A stretch of 64,000 nucleotides of DNA from Epinephelus fuscoguttatus (lineage: Eukaryota; Chordata; Actinopteri; Perciformes; Serranidae). The translations under genes were made by a program, and so were the position numbers. Numbering within the stretch: the stretch's first letter is position 1; each line of letters starts with the position of its first letter. The DNA lies in assembly GCF_011397635.1 (NCBI RefSeq), contig NC_064755.1:38174059-38238058 (forward strand), read 5' to 3'. Below, piece by piece: positions 1 to 14,800 of the stretch. Below the pieces are notes generated by a model. That model made no database searches. It saw only the letters and a list, made by a program, of their open reading frames with translations, and was not told the DNA's origin.

Positions 1-754
1 CAGGTCTGACAGTCACCAGGTTCCTTCACTGAGAGGGTAGTGTGAATGTAAACAGTGCGTTCTGATTGGTCAGTCCTGTGTCTGGACCCACTTCCTGTTT
101 ACTGTACAATACACTACATTTACTGTCTACTATTTTATTTCACTGTCTGAATTCTGAGTGTGTTTATGCATGCATGACATGTGCACTACTTTGCGCTAAC
201 AATCTCACAATGAGGTTATCCATATTTTATAAATATGAAATAACTGTTGAGCGACTCAACCGCTGTCAGTGCAACATAATGATGATCAATAAGTGCCTGA
301 AATCTCAACTGTTGACTGTCTGTGAGAGAAAAAGTAAAGATTGCGTTAACAAGGGAGTTAGCTCAACCTCTGACTGCTGAGGAAGCTGACACACAAACAC
401 AGAGTTCTTGAATCAAACTAACACTGTTCCTCTGTTGTTTCTAGTCTGATCCTTAAGACTGGTTCATATGTTGTCTCCATCAGTGTTACAGTCAAACTTA
501 AAACACCAGTTAAACTGGTTCTGACTAAAAATACCAGTAACTTCCCACTGCTGTCTGACCCAGTGAATTAAAGTTGAATTAATTTCACGGAGCAGAAGGT
601 TGAGGATTCACCTTCTGTTTTTTTCTAAAGCCTGGTTCTTCAACAGGGTATCTGGAACCCCTTAAGGGTGCTCAGAGTTACTGCTGGAGGGCTGCCACAT
701 GATTCTACTCAATTAATTAATTATTAGTGGAGTGTCTTCCTCAAGCTCGGGTCC

Positions 755-1336
755 TCTACCAAAGGCCTTGGAGTTTGATGGCTCTGTGCAGTATCTTAGC
801 TGTTCCTGCGACTGCACTCTTCTGGACAGAGACCTCAGATGTTGTATCTGGAATCCGCTGGGGCCACTCTCTCAGTTTGGGGGTCACAGCCCAGAGTGCT
901 CCGATCACCACTGGCACCACTGTTGCCTTGACTCCCCACATCTTTTCTAGCTCCTCTTTCAGCCCTTGATATTTTTTGAGCTTCTCTGTTCCTTCTATCT
1001 GATGTTGCTGTCGCTTGGGATTGCTTCATTTATCACTACTGCCTTCTTCTGTTGTTTGTCGGTCAACACAATGTCCGGTTGGTTAGCCATCACCAGCTTG
1101 TCATCTATCATTCTCTCAACCACCTTAGGAGGTGTCCTTCATTCTGACCATGGGACTTCTAGCCCATACTCAATGCAGATGTTCCTGTACATTATGCCAG
1201 CCACTTGGTTATGGGGTTCCATGTATGCTGTTCTTGTCTGCATCTTACATCTGATGTGCTGCACTGTCTCAGGAGCATCTTTGAGGCCAATAGGTGTATT
1301 ATTATTGCGAAAGCACAGATGGTGAGGGTTATGCAC
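755..1336 (-). mobile_element. LINE-type retrotransposon ORF fragment, decayed
   Basis: Minus-strand frames at 1139-1336 and 756-941 encode pieces typical of the C-terminal part of a fish LINE polyprotein. They include a stretch with ETVQHI, then HNQVAGI.YRNIC.EYGLEVP, then WGVKATVVPVVIGAL.AVTPKL.EW followed by SVQKSAV.GTAKIL. The pieces lie in different frames with stops between them, so the copy is dead. It sits in a laminin intron, opposite to the host gene. The clade is not certain from this fragment. Confidence 0.7.
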
Positions 1337-1694
1337 TGAGTCATACTACAGCTGCTGCTGACTTAGCAGCTACAGGCAAGTGTAAACAAAACGACCCAAA
1401 ATTGTTCAGATAATTATCTCAAATGCAACTCAGCTTTATACAGTTTATGCAATAGGTCCCTGCTCTGTCTCTCTTTGAGCTGAGGTGTCCTTGGCCTGAA
1501 AAACGTTGAAGACTCCTCATTCTAAAGTCTCAGTTTGAAGTTTGAGCATTCGGTCACAGAACAGAACAAAATGCTTCAGTTCAGGTTTTGTAGATTATAA
1601 CCTTTATTTGATGAAGATAGTTTTAACACATACTATTATTCGTTCTATGTTGTCTCCTGGACATATTTCTAAATAGTGAAATCTTCTACCTGTA

Positions 1695-2473
1695 TGGAGC
1701 TACATTAGGGTCAAATGTTTTGTACTTGAAAAAATAAAAATTTGAAGCTGAAAATTCATGTGTTGATCTTGAATTTTGAAAAATATAACAATGTATTCAA
1801 AATAAAAATAAGTATGTGAAACGTTTTTTCAGGTTAAATATAATTTTGATTCACTTTGGTAATTCTTTTGAATGAATAATTTATTTTCACTTTTCACTTC
1901 CATATATATTTTAACATTTGAGGTCTTATTTTTTTCAGTCGCATGTTTTATCTTTTCAGATTCAGATCTTATTTTTTCACTTTCAGATCTTTTTTTTTCA
2001 GTTTCAAATCTGTTTTTTGAGTTTCAGACTTTTAACAAGTGAATTTTTTTTAGTTCCTACGTTCCCTGAAGGCACTGTCACTCGTGATTCCACACCCCTC
2101 TCAGTTGATGCCCCCCACGCCACATCAGGGTCAAAAGTCTAAAACTCAAAAAACAGATCTGAAAGTGAAAAAAAGATTTGAAAGTCAAAAAATAAGATTT
2201 GAAACTGTAAAAACTAAGATCTGAATCTGAAAAGATAAAACTTGCAACTGAAAAAAATAAGACCTCAAATGTTAAAATATATATGGAAGTGAAAAGTGAA
2301 AATAAATTACCAAAGTGAATCAAAATTATATTTAACCTGAAAAAACGTTTCATATACTTATTTTTATTTTGAATGCATTGTTGTATTTTTCAAGATTCAA
2401 GATCAACACATGAATTTTCAGCTTCAAATTTTATTTTTTCAAGTACAAAACATTTGACCCTAATGTAGCTCCA
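1695..2473. mobile_element. Long foldback (inverted-repeat) element, TA-flanked
   Basis: Bases 1695 to about 2032 recur almost perfectly as the reverse complement at about 2132-2473, around a unique spacer of roughly 100 bp. Both ends read TGGAGCTACATTAGGGTC (left end, and right end reverse-complemented) and both are flanked by TA, as expected for a TA target duplication. The arms contain reiterated motifs of the TTTCAGATCT kind. It has no coding potential. It is probably a non-autonomous Tc1/mariner-type MITE; superfamily assignment from the TA alone is tentative. Confidence 0.75.
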
Positions 2474-2773
2474 TATACCTGCAACCCTGGGTGATTTTTA
2501 TCAAGCACCCATGTTGGGCATTTGATGACTGAACTGTTCAGATCCTTCTGATCATCAGTCAGATCATTGGTTAATTGTCTAATCAATCAGACATCAGGTC
2601 AGACATTAGTCCTCAGACTGAGTGATAAAACAGGTGAAATTTCAGCCCAGATCTAAAATAAGTCGAGGCCGACCAGTAAGTCTGCCTGTCTTTATGATGC
2701 TCAGTAGGATCAGTAGAACATTTACATGATATCTAGTTTAAAGTATGTTTCTAACATCGTTCTCTCTCCTCAG

Positions 2774-2962
2774 ACGTTTCGACCTGCTGCCATGGTGATC
2801 GAGCGGTCAGCTGACTTTGGGAAGACGTGGCAGGTTTATCGTTACTTTGCCTACGACTGTGAGTCCTCGTTCCCGTCTGTTTCCCAGGGTCCGATGAAGA
2901 AGGTCGATGATGTCATCTGTGACTCACGTTATTCTGACATCGAGCCATCCACTGAAGGAGAG
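2774..2962 (+). CDS. lamb1: lamb1-like exon: LN domain
   Basis: Acceptor CTCCTCAG and donor GAG|GTACGG, phase 0 at both ends, 63 codons. It encodes the LN (domain VI) segment with [32 protein letters not shown] domains carry laminin network polymerisation. Confidence 0.95.
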
Positions 2963-5669
2963 GTACGGCAGTATTCTAGTAGTCTGGTAACCACAGGGTT
3001 AAAGAGGAAATGATGTCATAATACACCTGATGAGACGTCACTGTCATGTCATATTGTTAATGCTCGGTTTTGAAATGTCTCTTTTTTCCAGGTGATTTTC
3101 AGAGTTCTGGACCCAGCGTTCAGGATCGATGATCCCTACAGCCCCAGAATCCAGAGTATGTCTCCTCACACCAGACCACACCAGGGTTATTGATTATTTA
3201 TTGATCTATCATTGACCTGTTATTGATCTTTTGTTCAGACATGTTGAAGATCACCAACCTGCGGGTAAAGTTCACTAAACTGCACACGCTCGGAGACAAC
3301 CTGCTGGACTCTCGGATGGAGATCAAAGAGAAGTATTACTACGCCATCTACGACATGGTGGTCCGAGGGAACTGCTTCTGCTACGGACACGCCTCTGAGT
3401 GTGCCCCGATTCAGGGTGCTGGCCAGACCAGTGAGGGCATGGTGAGTGCTAAAGGGAGAAGGGTGAGTCCTGGGTAGACACAGTGAGTCCTGACTGGGGC
3501 AGAGTGAGTCCTGAAGAGGGGACGGTAAGTCCTGAAGGGGGCAGGGTGTGTTCTAAAGTGAGCATGGTAAGTTCTGAAAGGGACAGGCTGAGTCCTGAGG
3601 AGACATGGTGAGTTCTGAAGGTGGCAGAGTGAGCCCTAAGAGGGGAAGGGGAAGTCCTGAGGCGGGAAGGGTGATTCCTGAAGGGGTCACAGTGAGTCTT
3701 GAAGGGGACAGGCAGATTGCGGTGGATCACGGTGGATTTTACTGCAGAATATAGTCTGTGAATGTTAAGAATGAGTTTTGGTCTGTTTGTTGTTCGAACA
3801 CAGAATGTTAATGAGCTGCAGATGACGACTGTCTTGGTCTGTAATTCGGTTCAGATTCTGTCTCTGGTTCATTGCATTTTATTTATATTTTATTGGGGCC
3901 AAACAACTTTAACTTCTTGCAGTACTTACCGACTCAACTCTATAAAAACAGCAACATCAAGGTTCACGTTTTCAGTCACACAGAATGAAGGATATTATCA
4001 ATAAAATCTATTGATTATTATATCAACTGTATTATATCAGGTGTGTTTTACAGTGTACAATAGTTTCTGTTTCTGTAGGTTCAATTACTGCAAGTGAATG
4101 CGATAATGATATTGATTGGTTATTGATTATTATATCAGTTAATTAGATGTGACTGTTGTGTTCTGTGTCTTCAGGTTCACGGTCACTGCATGTGTAACCA
4201 CAACACTAAAGGTCTGAACTGCGAACAGTGTCAGGATTTCTACCATGACCTGCCGTGGAGACCAGCCGAGGGACGCAACACCAACGCCTGCAAAAGTGAG
4301 TCTATACTGGTCTGTACTGGAAGATGACAAGTAAAATCTGGGTCACTTCAGGTCCTGTTTCAGCCTGTTTTTATAGATTCATCTTCATCATGATCAACAT
4401 CTGAAACAACTGCTGCAGATGACACAATCAATCACTCAGCTAGAGATGACTTAACTTGAATCTCCTCTCTTCTTCTTCTGTGGTGTCTGCAGAGTGTAAC
4501 TGCAACCAGCACTCAGACTCGTGTCACTTCGACATGGCCGTGTTCAGGGCATCAGGAAACGTCAGCGGAGGAGTCTGTGACGACTGTCAGCACCACACGA
4601 CCGGACACAACTGTGAGCAGTGTGAACCGTTCTACTACCAACATCCAGAGAGAGACATCAGAGACCCCAACATCTGCCAGCGTGAGTCCACTGTGCTTAA
4701 CTGGTTTATGCTGGTCTGTCTTTAACAGTGACATCTGATCCAGATGAAAGAATCCACCTGTAGTGAAGTCTTTATCCTCACATTGACTATTGTCCTGTGT
4801 GTTTTCCCGTAGCCTGTGACTGTGACCCTGTGGGCTCTCTGAATGGAGGAATATGTGATGGGATGACCGACGTTCGAGCCGGTCTGATTGCTGGTCAGTG
4901 TCGCTGTAAAGTCAACGTGGAGGGAGAACGCTGCGAGCGCTGCAAACAGGCGTATTATGGGCTGAGCGACGACCCTGAGGGCTGCAAGGGTACGACACTA
5001 TACACGTCTACAGAATGAAACAAACAACACATCTACAACTGCAGATCAAAACAGACACACATATGGGAAGCAGAACTCAGAGACACAGAGGACAGTGTCT
5101 TACAGTATCAGCAGTAGTTATTGATGTAGTGTGTATTTGTACTGTGTTTCAGCATGTACCTGCAGCCCTGTGGGGACAGTTCCTGGAGGAAATCCCTGCG
5201 ACAGTGAAACAGGAAGTTGCTTCTGTAAACGTCTGGTGACAGGACGAGACTGTGATCAGTGTGTGGTAAGAACGGACATCAACCAAGCAATCACAACCAA
5301 CCACTCACACTGGACACAGTCTTGAACCTTTAACTGGACCATTTAAAGATGTGACAGATGTGTACTGATGTTTATATAAAAGACAGTTAAAAAGATTTTC
5401 TAATTAAAAATACTGATGCTTTCCTCTACCTTTAATATTATTGTAATATCTCTAGAGGCGCTGACAGGGTAGATGACACTGACTCATTTTCCAAGATGGT
5501 AATGTCTCATGTCTGTATAATATTTTAAGACTACAGAAAGCAAGATTCTGATTTACGCAATATTTAAGAAGTCAGATTAGAGCCGACTGTCAGCTGAAGA
5601 GAAAACACTGAGTCAAGACTGAAAAGAGACTGTGGAGTATGTTTATGGTGTGTGTGTTTGTGTGTTTAT

Positions 5670-5724
<55 letters not shown>

Positions 5725-5844
5725 AAGAGATGAAAGCCTGAACAGCTTCCTCTCACGGCTTTAAATCAGGTTTTACAGACAGAAACGAGCTGGGAGGAAA
5801 ACGACTTAATGACATGTCTCTAACATCTGCTCTGTGTGTGTGTG

Positions 5845-5885
<41 letters not shown>

Positions 5886-8800
5886 TCTCAGCCTGAACAC
5901 TGGGGTCTCAGTAATGATATGGACGGCTGCAGACCATGTGACTGTGACCTGGGAGGAGCCATCAACAATCAGTGAGTTCCCATCTAAATCACTGCAAATA
6001 GCTAATAGACAGCTAAAATGTTAGCATCACTGCTCTCACTTTGTAGTTTTGTTTAAACTCCAAATTCGGTTTAGTCATTCCTGGATCCCAACAGTTTGTT
6101 CTTCAGATTATTTAGAATCTGCATTTAAGAATTAATCAGATGCAGTTGACATCTTCATTTTCTGTCGGTCCTTTGTTCTGTATTATTTTATGTTCAGATC
6201 TCTTTTCTGTTTTCTTTTGCGTTTGGTTCCTCTTCAGTTTGACCCTCCTGTCTGTCATTTGCTCTCAGTTTTTCTTACATTTTGATGTTCTTACTTTCCG
6301 TCATCTCGTTCTGCTTGACTTCTTGGTTCATTTTCTGCAGTTTTACTGACACAGTTCCCTCCCTGTTGTTTTCTCTGTTACTGTTTTTTCATTTCTTCCT
6401 CATCAGTTCATTATGAAATTTTCCACTTCCTGTCTTCCTGCAGGTGTGATCAGGTGACTGGTCAGTGCGTCTGCAGAGATCACATGTTCGGTCGACGCTG
6501 TGATCAGGTCGAGTCTGGATTCTACTTCATCGCTCTGGATCACTACACGTACGAGGCAGAGGACGCCAAATTTGGACCTGTGAGTCATTTAACCAGTTCC
6601 CAACCACGTAACTAGGGCTGCCCCTCAATAAGAGTTTTCCTAGTTGACCAATAGTCGACTAGTTGCCCACATGTTTACGATATTAATTTAATCATTAAAT
6701 GATATATTTTGGGCGGGGCAACACAATGGTTTGAGTTGAAGGTGTGAGAAAGAATAGTATCAGTAACATTGTTAACACTGTGCTACATTACAAAGAAATA
6801 CAAAACCATACTAATGAACCTTCATTAATATAGGCCTATATTTTATCTACAAGTGCACGTCACACACTGAGCGAGCCGCCTGTTAATGACGCTGTGGGCT
6901 AATGGGCATGTAGCTACTTCCATGTTTCAGATGATACGTCATGTTTGTAGTCGACCAATGAAGATGAGTTTACATATCACCTTGGGTTCGTCCTTCACCT
7001 TCTCAAAATGATCCCACACTTTGGATTTCCTGCCCGACATGTTATTAACTAGCCTGTGGAATAACTGCAGGTACCAGCCCTGGAAATTAACCTGACTCCT
7101 GTCTGACTGCTGAGCGTTGACACTTCCTGTGTCTGTCCTTTCAAATTAAATTCCCGAATAGTCCAGTCATTTAGGTTTTGATTTATTTTGACAAGGCGCA
7201 GCTCCTAATAGAGTTTCATGTTTGTTTTGTGTTTTTTTTTCTGCAACTAAGTGACCATTGAAATCTTGCGAACTAATGACCTTTCTGGTTGACTGTTAGA
7301 GGGCAGCCCTAAACATAATAAAAATAATATTTACTTGTCGAGACAAGTCTCATAAGAGCCCTCACAATCAAAATGCCTCCGTAACAATAACAAAGAAATG
7401 CTTCTTCAACAATAGAAAAATGTGTTTGTAATGATAACCAAATGTGTTTATATATGGGGATAGGGTTTATATTGTGTCTCAGTAAAATAAACCAATTAAC
7501 AAAATCATTGTATAAAACCTTGTATAAAGCCTGTGGGTGTTATGTATTTCCTTTCTGAATATTTTAATGTCCATTTCTATGCGGATGATACCATCTTGTA
7601 CATTATTGGCTCCAACATAAACCAACCAGTTCCAGATTATAATCTGCTGCTGACATTTTACATAAATTTGATCTAAACTGCAAAAAGACAAAATGTTTGG
7701 TAAGAGCTTGGAGCCCAAAAGTAGCAGTTTTGATTAACGGCTATTATTTATATGGGTTTTTTTTTATCACTAACAATTCAACAGTTGTTTTCTTCAGTGT
7801 TTATTCTTAAATATTGATTAAAAAAAACAAAAGACTTTCAGTGCGACTTGTGAGCTGATCATCAGTTTTCATGTCTTCATGTTGTTCTTTCAGGGAGTGA
7901 CAGTGGTCCCAAGGCCCCACCCTCTGGACCGCAGTCCGACCTGGACTGGTATTGGTCTGGTCAATGTCCCAGAGGGGGCCTTCCTGGAGTTCACTGTGGA
8001 CAACATCCCCCACTCCATGGAGTACGACATCCTCATCCGCTACGAACCTCAGGTATGATGCTGTCTGCAAGGTTTAGCTCCACCCACCAACCCTAACCCA
8101 AACCATATGATTGGACCCTGGTGTCACTCTCAGATCGATTCAGTGAAAGCCACCAGAAACCTTGTTTGGTTTGATAAGACCTGCTGACATAATGAGCAGA
8201 CATATTAACACTTAATGTCAAATAGGTATGGATGTGGATGCTCTGTTTTAATTCAAATCTTGGTAGTTTAGGCAAATTTTAAAGATTCAGGAAAATATCT
8301 TCTACACTCATCAGCTGATCCAGAATCTGTGTGAATCAAAGAAAGTTATTTTGCATTACACAGATGCCCCAGTTGTAATACACTAACTGGATCTAATTAG
8401 TTGATGCACCGTCCTCCATCTTTCACTTGACAGGTCTTTTAGTAACGGGACTGTTTGAAGAACAAAATCAGTCAAGTTTAAAGTGATTTACTCATAAAAC
8501 ATACTGTAGTATAACAAACAAATGTAAGAAAAAAAATCCATGTGGGGATTTAAGTTAAAGGGTTATGAAACCTTAGATGTTTGTTGGTCCTGCAGCTGCC
8601 TGACCAATGGGAGGAAGTTCTGATGACAGTGATGAGACCTGGACCAATCACAGCAGACAGCCGCTGTGTCAACACTGTGCCCGACGACGACAACCAGATG
8701 ATCTCCCTCCATCCCGGCTCACGGTAACATTCAGCAACCAGAAACCAACTGTTTCTCAAAAAATTCCTTGTCTACACGACTCATTTTCAACACTTTCTCT

Positions 8801-11800
8801 TTGAGTAAGTAGGTTTTGCTGTTTCCTGTCTTTCCCTTCAGATATGTGGCTCTTCCCAGACCAGTTTGTTTTGAAACTGGTCTGAACTACACAATCCGCC
8901 TCAGTCTGCCACGGTACTCAGCCCTCAGTGACGTCCAGTCTCCGTATACGCTCATTGACTCGGTGAGGAAACTCTGAAATTCAGCACCCTGAGAGTTATT
9001 AACATTACTGATAAACCAGCTGATTATTTTCTTGACCACAATGATGTCTTCAAATGTCAAAGATATTCAGTTTACTGTGACAGAGAAAAGCAGTCAAGTG
9101 ACCTTCAGGCTTTAATTCTGAACAAACGTTCCCTCTCTCTAAACACATCTGTAGACTATGTGCTTTCAGTCAGTCTCATGGTTTTCTTCATCCTCAGATC
9201 GTGTTGATGCCTCACTGTAAGAACATGGACATCTTCACAGCCTCAGAAGGAGGAGACTCCAATGGAAACAGTGGTTGGGAAACCTTTCAGCGTTATCGTT
9301 GTCTTGAGAACAGCCAGAGCGTCATCAAGTCGCCGATGACTGACATCTGCAGGAACTACATTTTTAGCATCTCTGCCATGTTGCACCAGGGAGCTAAAGG
9401 TACACCAGTCCACCTTTAATCTAATGACTGCACCTTAAAAATCTCACACTGTCTGTCCAGGGTCTGATGATAAACTTGGTAGCCAACAGGTGCTTATTTC
9501 TACATCCAGCAGTTACAGATCAACATGATGACTCATCGGGAGTATTTGTGTTTGTGTCACCTGATGATTGTCAGTCCAATATTTTCCCACTGTTAGCTCT
9601 GTTTTTGGTCTCCACCAGTTACATGTAGAGTACAGTGTACCTGAGCAGGTAGAGTACAGAGTACCTGAGCAGGTAGAGTGCAGTGTACCTGAGCAGGTAG
9701 AGTACAGAGTACCTGAGCAGGTAGAGTACAGAGTACCTGAGCAGGTAGAGTACAGAGTACCTGAGCAGGTAGAGTACAGAGTACCTGAGCAGGTAGAGGT
9801 TCAGTAGAAGAAGATGAAAATGTTCTGATGAATGTCTCTACTCTGCTTTTCAACTCTGACCTTTGACCTCCTGTGGAATGAGAACAGAAGGAAGAATTCC
9901 CCTCAGGGATTAATAAAACCAGCTCTGGTCTTTTTCTGTCAAATCATGCTCTGATTCACACACACAGATTTAGATTAGTGGATTCAGATTGAACCTTTGA
10001 GATTATTTGATCATGACCGTCTAAATAACTTCAAATAAACCTGTGAGTTTTGTTTGATGAATGATGCGGGTCTGAGCGCAACTTTGATCGACTGACTGGC
10101 TTAAAGTTGAGCTTTTCTAGTTTTTGCCAAAGTAAAAGTGGTAATAACACAGCGTCGAAGTACTCTGCTACAATCTTTATTTATAAAAATAGTTTATAAA
10201 AAATACATATTTTGCATTAATAATCTTAATTTTATAACAGCTATGTAGGTATAAATTAAGTCAGTTGTTTTTTTATAGCCCAATATCCCACATTTGCTTT
10301 ATAATCTGTACAGCATATGACATCCTTTGTCCTCAGACCCTCGCTTCAAACAAAGAAAAAACAGTAATAGGGAACAAATAAAGAAAGCTCAGGAAGAGGA
10401 GGACGGCTAGACAGGAAGCAGATGTCATGTGTACAGAATAATAATTAAAATAATAATTTTTCCAAACATTAATAATCAATCTACATGTGGCAGGGCATTT
10501 TTTAACCAAGCTCGACTACTGTGGAATAATTTAACACCTGATCAGAGACACAAACACCTCTGAGATTTTAAATTCAGACTTAAAGCCTGTTTATTTTTCT
10601 TGTCTGTCATTCTGGCTTTGTAAATATCTTTCTGTTTTCTTCAGTGCGCTAAGACTCTGTGATTTTTACATCCAGACATACCAACCCACTCTTTCTCTCC
10701 TGGTATTCTTGTTAATCTCAGTGATGTCACTCATCAGTGTCACTGTCATGTTGATCCTCGACCTTCTGAGCAAGACTCAACTGGTTTCTTCTTCTTCACA
10801 TTCCTCAAACATCTTCAGACAGTCTTGCTCATAAATCTGTCAGCATTCCTCTCTCAGACAGGATCTATGGAGGAAACACTGTCATCTGTTGGAGCTTGTT
10901 GGTTGTTTAATGTGTCTCCTGTGTTGGACTTCATTTCCCAGAATGCCAGTGTGACCCTCAGGGCTCCCTCAGCACTGTGTGTGATCCCAATGGGGGTCAG
11001 TGTCAGTGTCGCCCCAATGTTGTCGGCAGGAACTGTGACAGATGTGCACCGGCCACATACCAGTTTGGACCCAACGGCTGCAAAGGTCAGAACCACGATC
11101 ACGTCATTTATAATTAATACACACTGATAATGATCAGCAATATACTGTATTGGTCCGATGATGATACCATTCAGTCATGAACATACAATATAAACAAGCT
11201 GTATTTTTGTTTTTGCAGCGTGTGCATGTGACCCTCAGGGTTCACAGAGTTCGTTCTGCAATCAGCTGACTGGTCAGTGTGTTTGTGTTTCGGGAGCGTA
11301 CAGCCGGCAGTGTGATCGCTGTCTGCCCGGTCACTGGGGCTTCCCCTCCTGCCGACCCTGCTCCTGCAACGGACACACTGACGAGTGCGACCCCAACACT
11401 GGACGCTGCATCAGCTGCAGGGACCACACCACTGGACACACCTGTGACAGGTGAGTTACACCTGTGATGTCATACACACAGAATACACACATATTCTAGG
11501 ACTTGTATTCATCACCTCTTTCTCGCCTTTTGTTTAGGTGTCTGGATGGTTACTATGGTGACCCAACGCTGGGGTCAGGTGACCACTGTCGTCCTTGCAT
11601 GTGTCCTGATGGCCCCGGCAGCCTGCGGCAGTTCGCAGGAAGTTGTTACCGTGGTGACGACTCCCAACAGGCTATCTGTGTCTGCAACACTGGATACAAG
11701 GGTAAAAACTTAATGAACACTGAGCTGGATACAGAAGTAAAAACAAACACAAGTGGCAAGCCGATAAATTTAAAACATACTAACCCCTTTCATCATTTTT

Positions 11801-14800
11801 ATTTCCTGGAAAAGCAGTTTTTCAGTTTTTAGCAGATATGGGGAAAAACAAATGTGACAATAAAACAGAATAATTACAGTTTTAAAGTGAATTCAGCCGG
11901 AGGTTCTGGTTCTCAGCAGGAAGTTTTCTGAAATAAACACAGTATCTTTTCTTTGTTTTCACGAGTCAAACGGCAGCTGCCCCGCAGGGACAAACAGGGT
12001 TTTAATTTAAAGAGAGGCTTTGTGATTTAGTGTGATGTAAACAGAGGCTGAGAGGAGGAATGTGATGAGAGTCTGTTATTAGAGCAGGAAATGAGATGCT
12101 CGGGCTGAAATCAGCTGCTGACAGACGCATGGATCACAAACTTTCTCCTTTTGTTTCCACTTCAAATCTGCAACAGTCTGGAAAATGTTTCACTGAATTA
12201 TTACTTTACATATCTCTATAAAACTGCAGCATGACAATACTGAACAGGTTAACTGTTTGTGTGTGAGATGTCATATGAGTGTAAGAGTTGAACCACCAAA
12301 AGCAGCTGAAGTGTGAAGTTGAAGCAAGTTTGAAGTCTCTAAAGTGAACTGAAGTAGCTGAAATCAGGTCAAATGTTCTTTGTAAGAGGTTAGAGCAGCT
12401 GAAAGTTAGTCACCTCGGTTTTTCTATGTGAAGATGCCCTAACTTGTCTGTGCGTGACGTGTTGCTTGAATAAGCGGTCGCCCTGGGTCTTCTTTGACAA
12501 AGCTTTGTGCACCATCAGCCTATTTTCAGAGCAAAAGCAGCCCATTGCTTCAGCTCGCTCAGGGCTCAATGGGCACCCTAAATGCTCTTAGTGCACCAGA
12601 ATTTTTCGCTCTCCATCTGCCAGAGTTTTCTTGCTCACTGTGTGTTAGGAAGTGGTGTAAGAGATGAAAGTAGTTGAAGTGTAATCACTGAAAACATGTG
12701 AGCAGTTAAATTCCCAGTTTGTATGTAAACTCTGAAAGCAAAGTGCAAAGCTAAAGTGTCAGTTGAAGTGTAAGGCCCTGATTACACAGAGAGACGCGTT
12801 GCACTGCCTCTTTTTTTAAATTAAACTGGGCCATACCCATTGGTAGCTTTGTCACCTTCTACCTATGCCAATCTTCAATACCTATGTGCAGTTTCACATA
12901 GATTGACCACGTCAGTGAGTAGAAAAACATGGGACAGACAGAATGACTGACTGACAGAATGACCTACTGACAGTTTCCGTGATTATGTACAGCATACCAT
13001 ACCATGACTTAGTCATACCAAAAATTAGAAAAAAAACAACAACATTGGGCCACAGGGGGAGCCACAGCGATCAGTTGAATTTTAGCCATTTTGAAGCATT
13101 TTTCTGTTGTTATAGCGCCACCCAGTTGCCAATTAGAGTTAAATTTCTCCAGTCACCTTGAGGCGTCCTGTTCTACATATCTACCAAGTTTAGTAAAAAT
13201 CCATATGGCGGTTAGGCCTAGATAAGAAATGAGCTCTCTAGCGCCCCCATTTTGTTTGATGGGGTCAATAATGGAGGGGTCCCCTCAGATTATGTGTGGT
13301 CATATGCCTACAAAGTTGCATGGTGATGGGTGAAACCCTTGAGATGTTATACACCTTTATGTGATGAGCCACGCCCTCCACAATATTCATTGCCTTATAG
13401 AAGCTCAGTTTTAGTACGTTTTCCAACTTTTGCCAAGAGGGAACTTTAGATATTGGTCCCTAGATTATGTTCACCCAGTTTCATGCAGATCGCTCAAACT
13501 TCCTAGGAAGAGATCCATTTGAAGTGTTTTTCAAAAAATTCAAAATGGCGGAAAATCTATATAAGCGGAAGTTATGGGTTCTTGAGGCAAATGTGTTCCT
13601 CATGAGGAGAGGCATCTCTGTGCAGAGTTTCATGTCTCTACAACATACGGGGCATGAGATATGCCCATTCAAAGTTTGCAATTTCAATCAGTTGCTATAG
13701 CGCCCCCCTTTGGCCAATTGATTACTTCATTAACATCCTCCCATGACCCTCTACCACTGTGCCAAATTTCAGATGGATTGACCAAGTCAGTGAGGAGGAA
13801 AACGTGGAACACACACACAGACAGAGTTTTCGTCATTATATACATGGGTATACATGTATAATGACGTATATATATATACATGGGTCGCTTTTCCGCTCTG
13901 ATTTGAAGTTTTTTCAACTCGAGGAGTTCAGAGCACTCCGGCAAAAACACCAGGTGCCTAGAGCGCAAAAATGCAAGGCGTGTCGCAATGCAAAAACTGC
14001 GAGCAAAAAGCTTCATTCTCATAAGAACGATTACAAAAAGCCACCTGCAGCTGCTAAAATGCTTTCTGTGTGATCAGGGCCTGAGGGACAGCTACAGGGT
14101 GTAAGCAGTGGAGGTGTAATTAAAAGCCCCTTTTACATTGCCTGTTCAAGATGGGAACATCATGCCATTATGCCGCCTCGCCGCTCTGTATAGAAGGTGT
14201 GATCGTGGAATGAGGGGATGGAGTTGTCTCGCCTCTGAGCTGGGAACAGAGGTAGTAACAGTGCCAAAATTATGTCTGTATAAACAGTACAGCACCAGAT
14301 CATTGGCGTCATGGGTGTGATGTTTTGAAGACATGTTCTGCATGCAACCCAGCCCAGGATATTTAAAAAGTTGCTGGTAGCAGTTAGCAGCTAACTCAAA
14401 GAAGAAAAACAGCAGCTGAAAATGTCCACAATTTGGGAAAACAATGAGCTTCTTACCCTCTGAGCAGAGGATGAGATCAGCCAGCATATGACAGGGACAG
14501 TAAATGATTGTTATTGCCATGCTATGCCATTGTTACTGTTAATAAAGCACTGCCAACACATATGCTACATGTCAGGCTTGTGGCCGACACTGTTGTGTTA
14601 CATGTCATGCCCGTCACGCTTCTTTTGATTGCCGGCAAGCTGTTTTAAAATCACACGAGTGGAATGATGTTGTGGTCATTTGGTTCTGTGTGAAAATGCA
14701 GAAGCGGCATGAAGAAGGGACTTCGTAGCGGCTCTACAGCACCATCTCTGTGTAAACACTTGAAGTGTCAGTGGAAAGTCAACTGAAGAGTGAAAGTAGT

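Larger units (their letters stand above)
1..2773 (+). other. lamb1-like intron, 5' part outside window
   Basis: The first 2.77 kb lies upstream of the first recognisable laminin exon and reads as intron, because that exon begins in phase 0 in the middle of the LN domain. I see no coding exon here. It holds a decayed LINE piece on the minus strand (about 755-1336) and a long foldback element (1695-2473), each listed separately. The remaining bases are unremarkable AT-rich sequence. Confidence 0.7.

Noticed and set aside
9568..9853. EQVEYRVP and LPAQVLCT repeat proteins on both strands
   Set aside because: A 24-bp period keeps frames open on both strands; the site is intronic and shows no start context or domain.
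13467..14520. Open frames of 60-125 codons on both strands
   Set aside because: They fall in a non-autonomous DNA element and adjacent decayed repeats; no domain or splice fit with the laminin gene.
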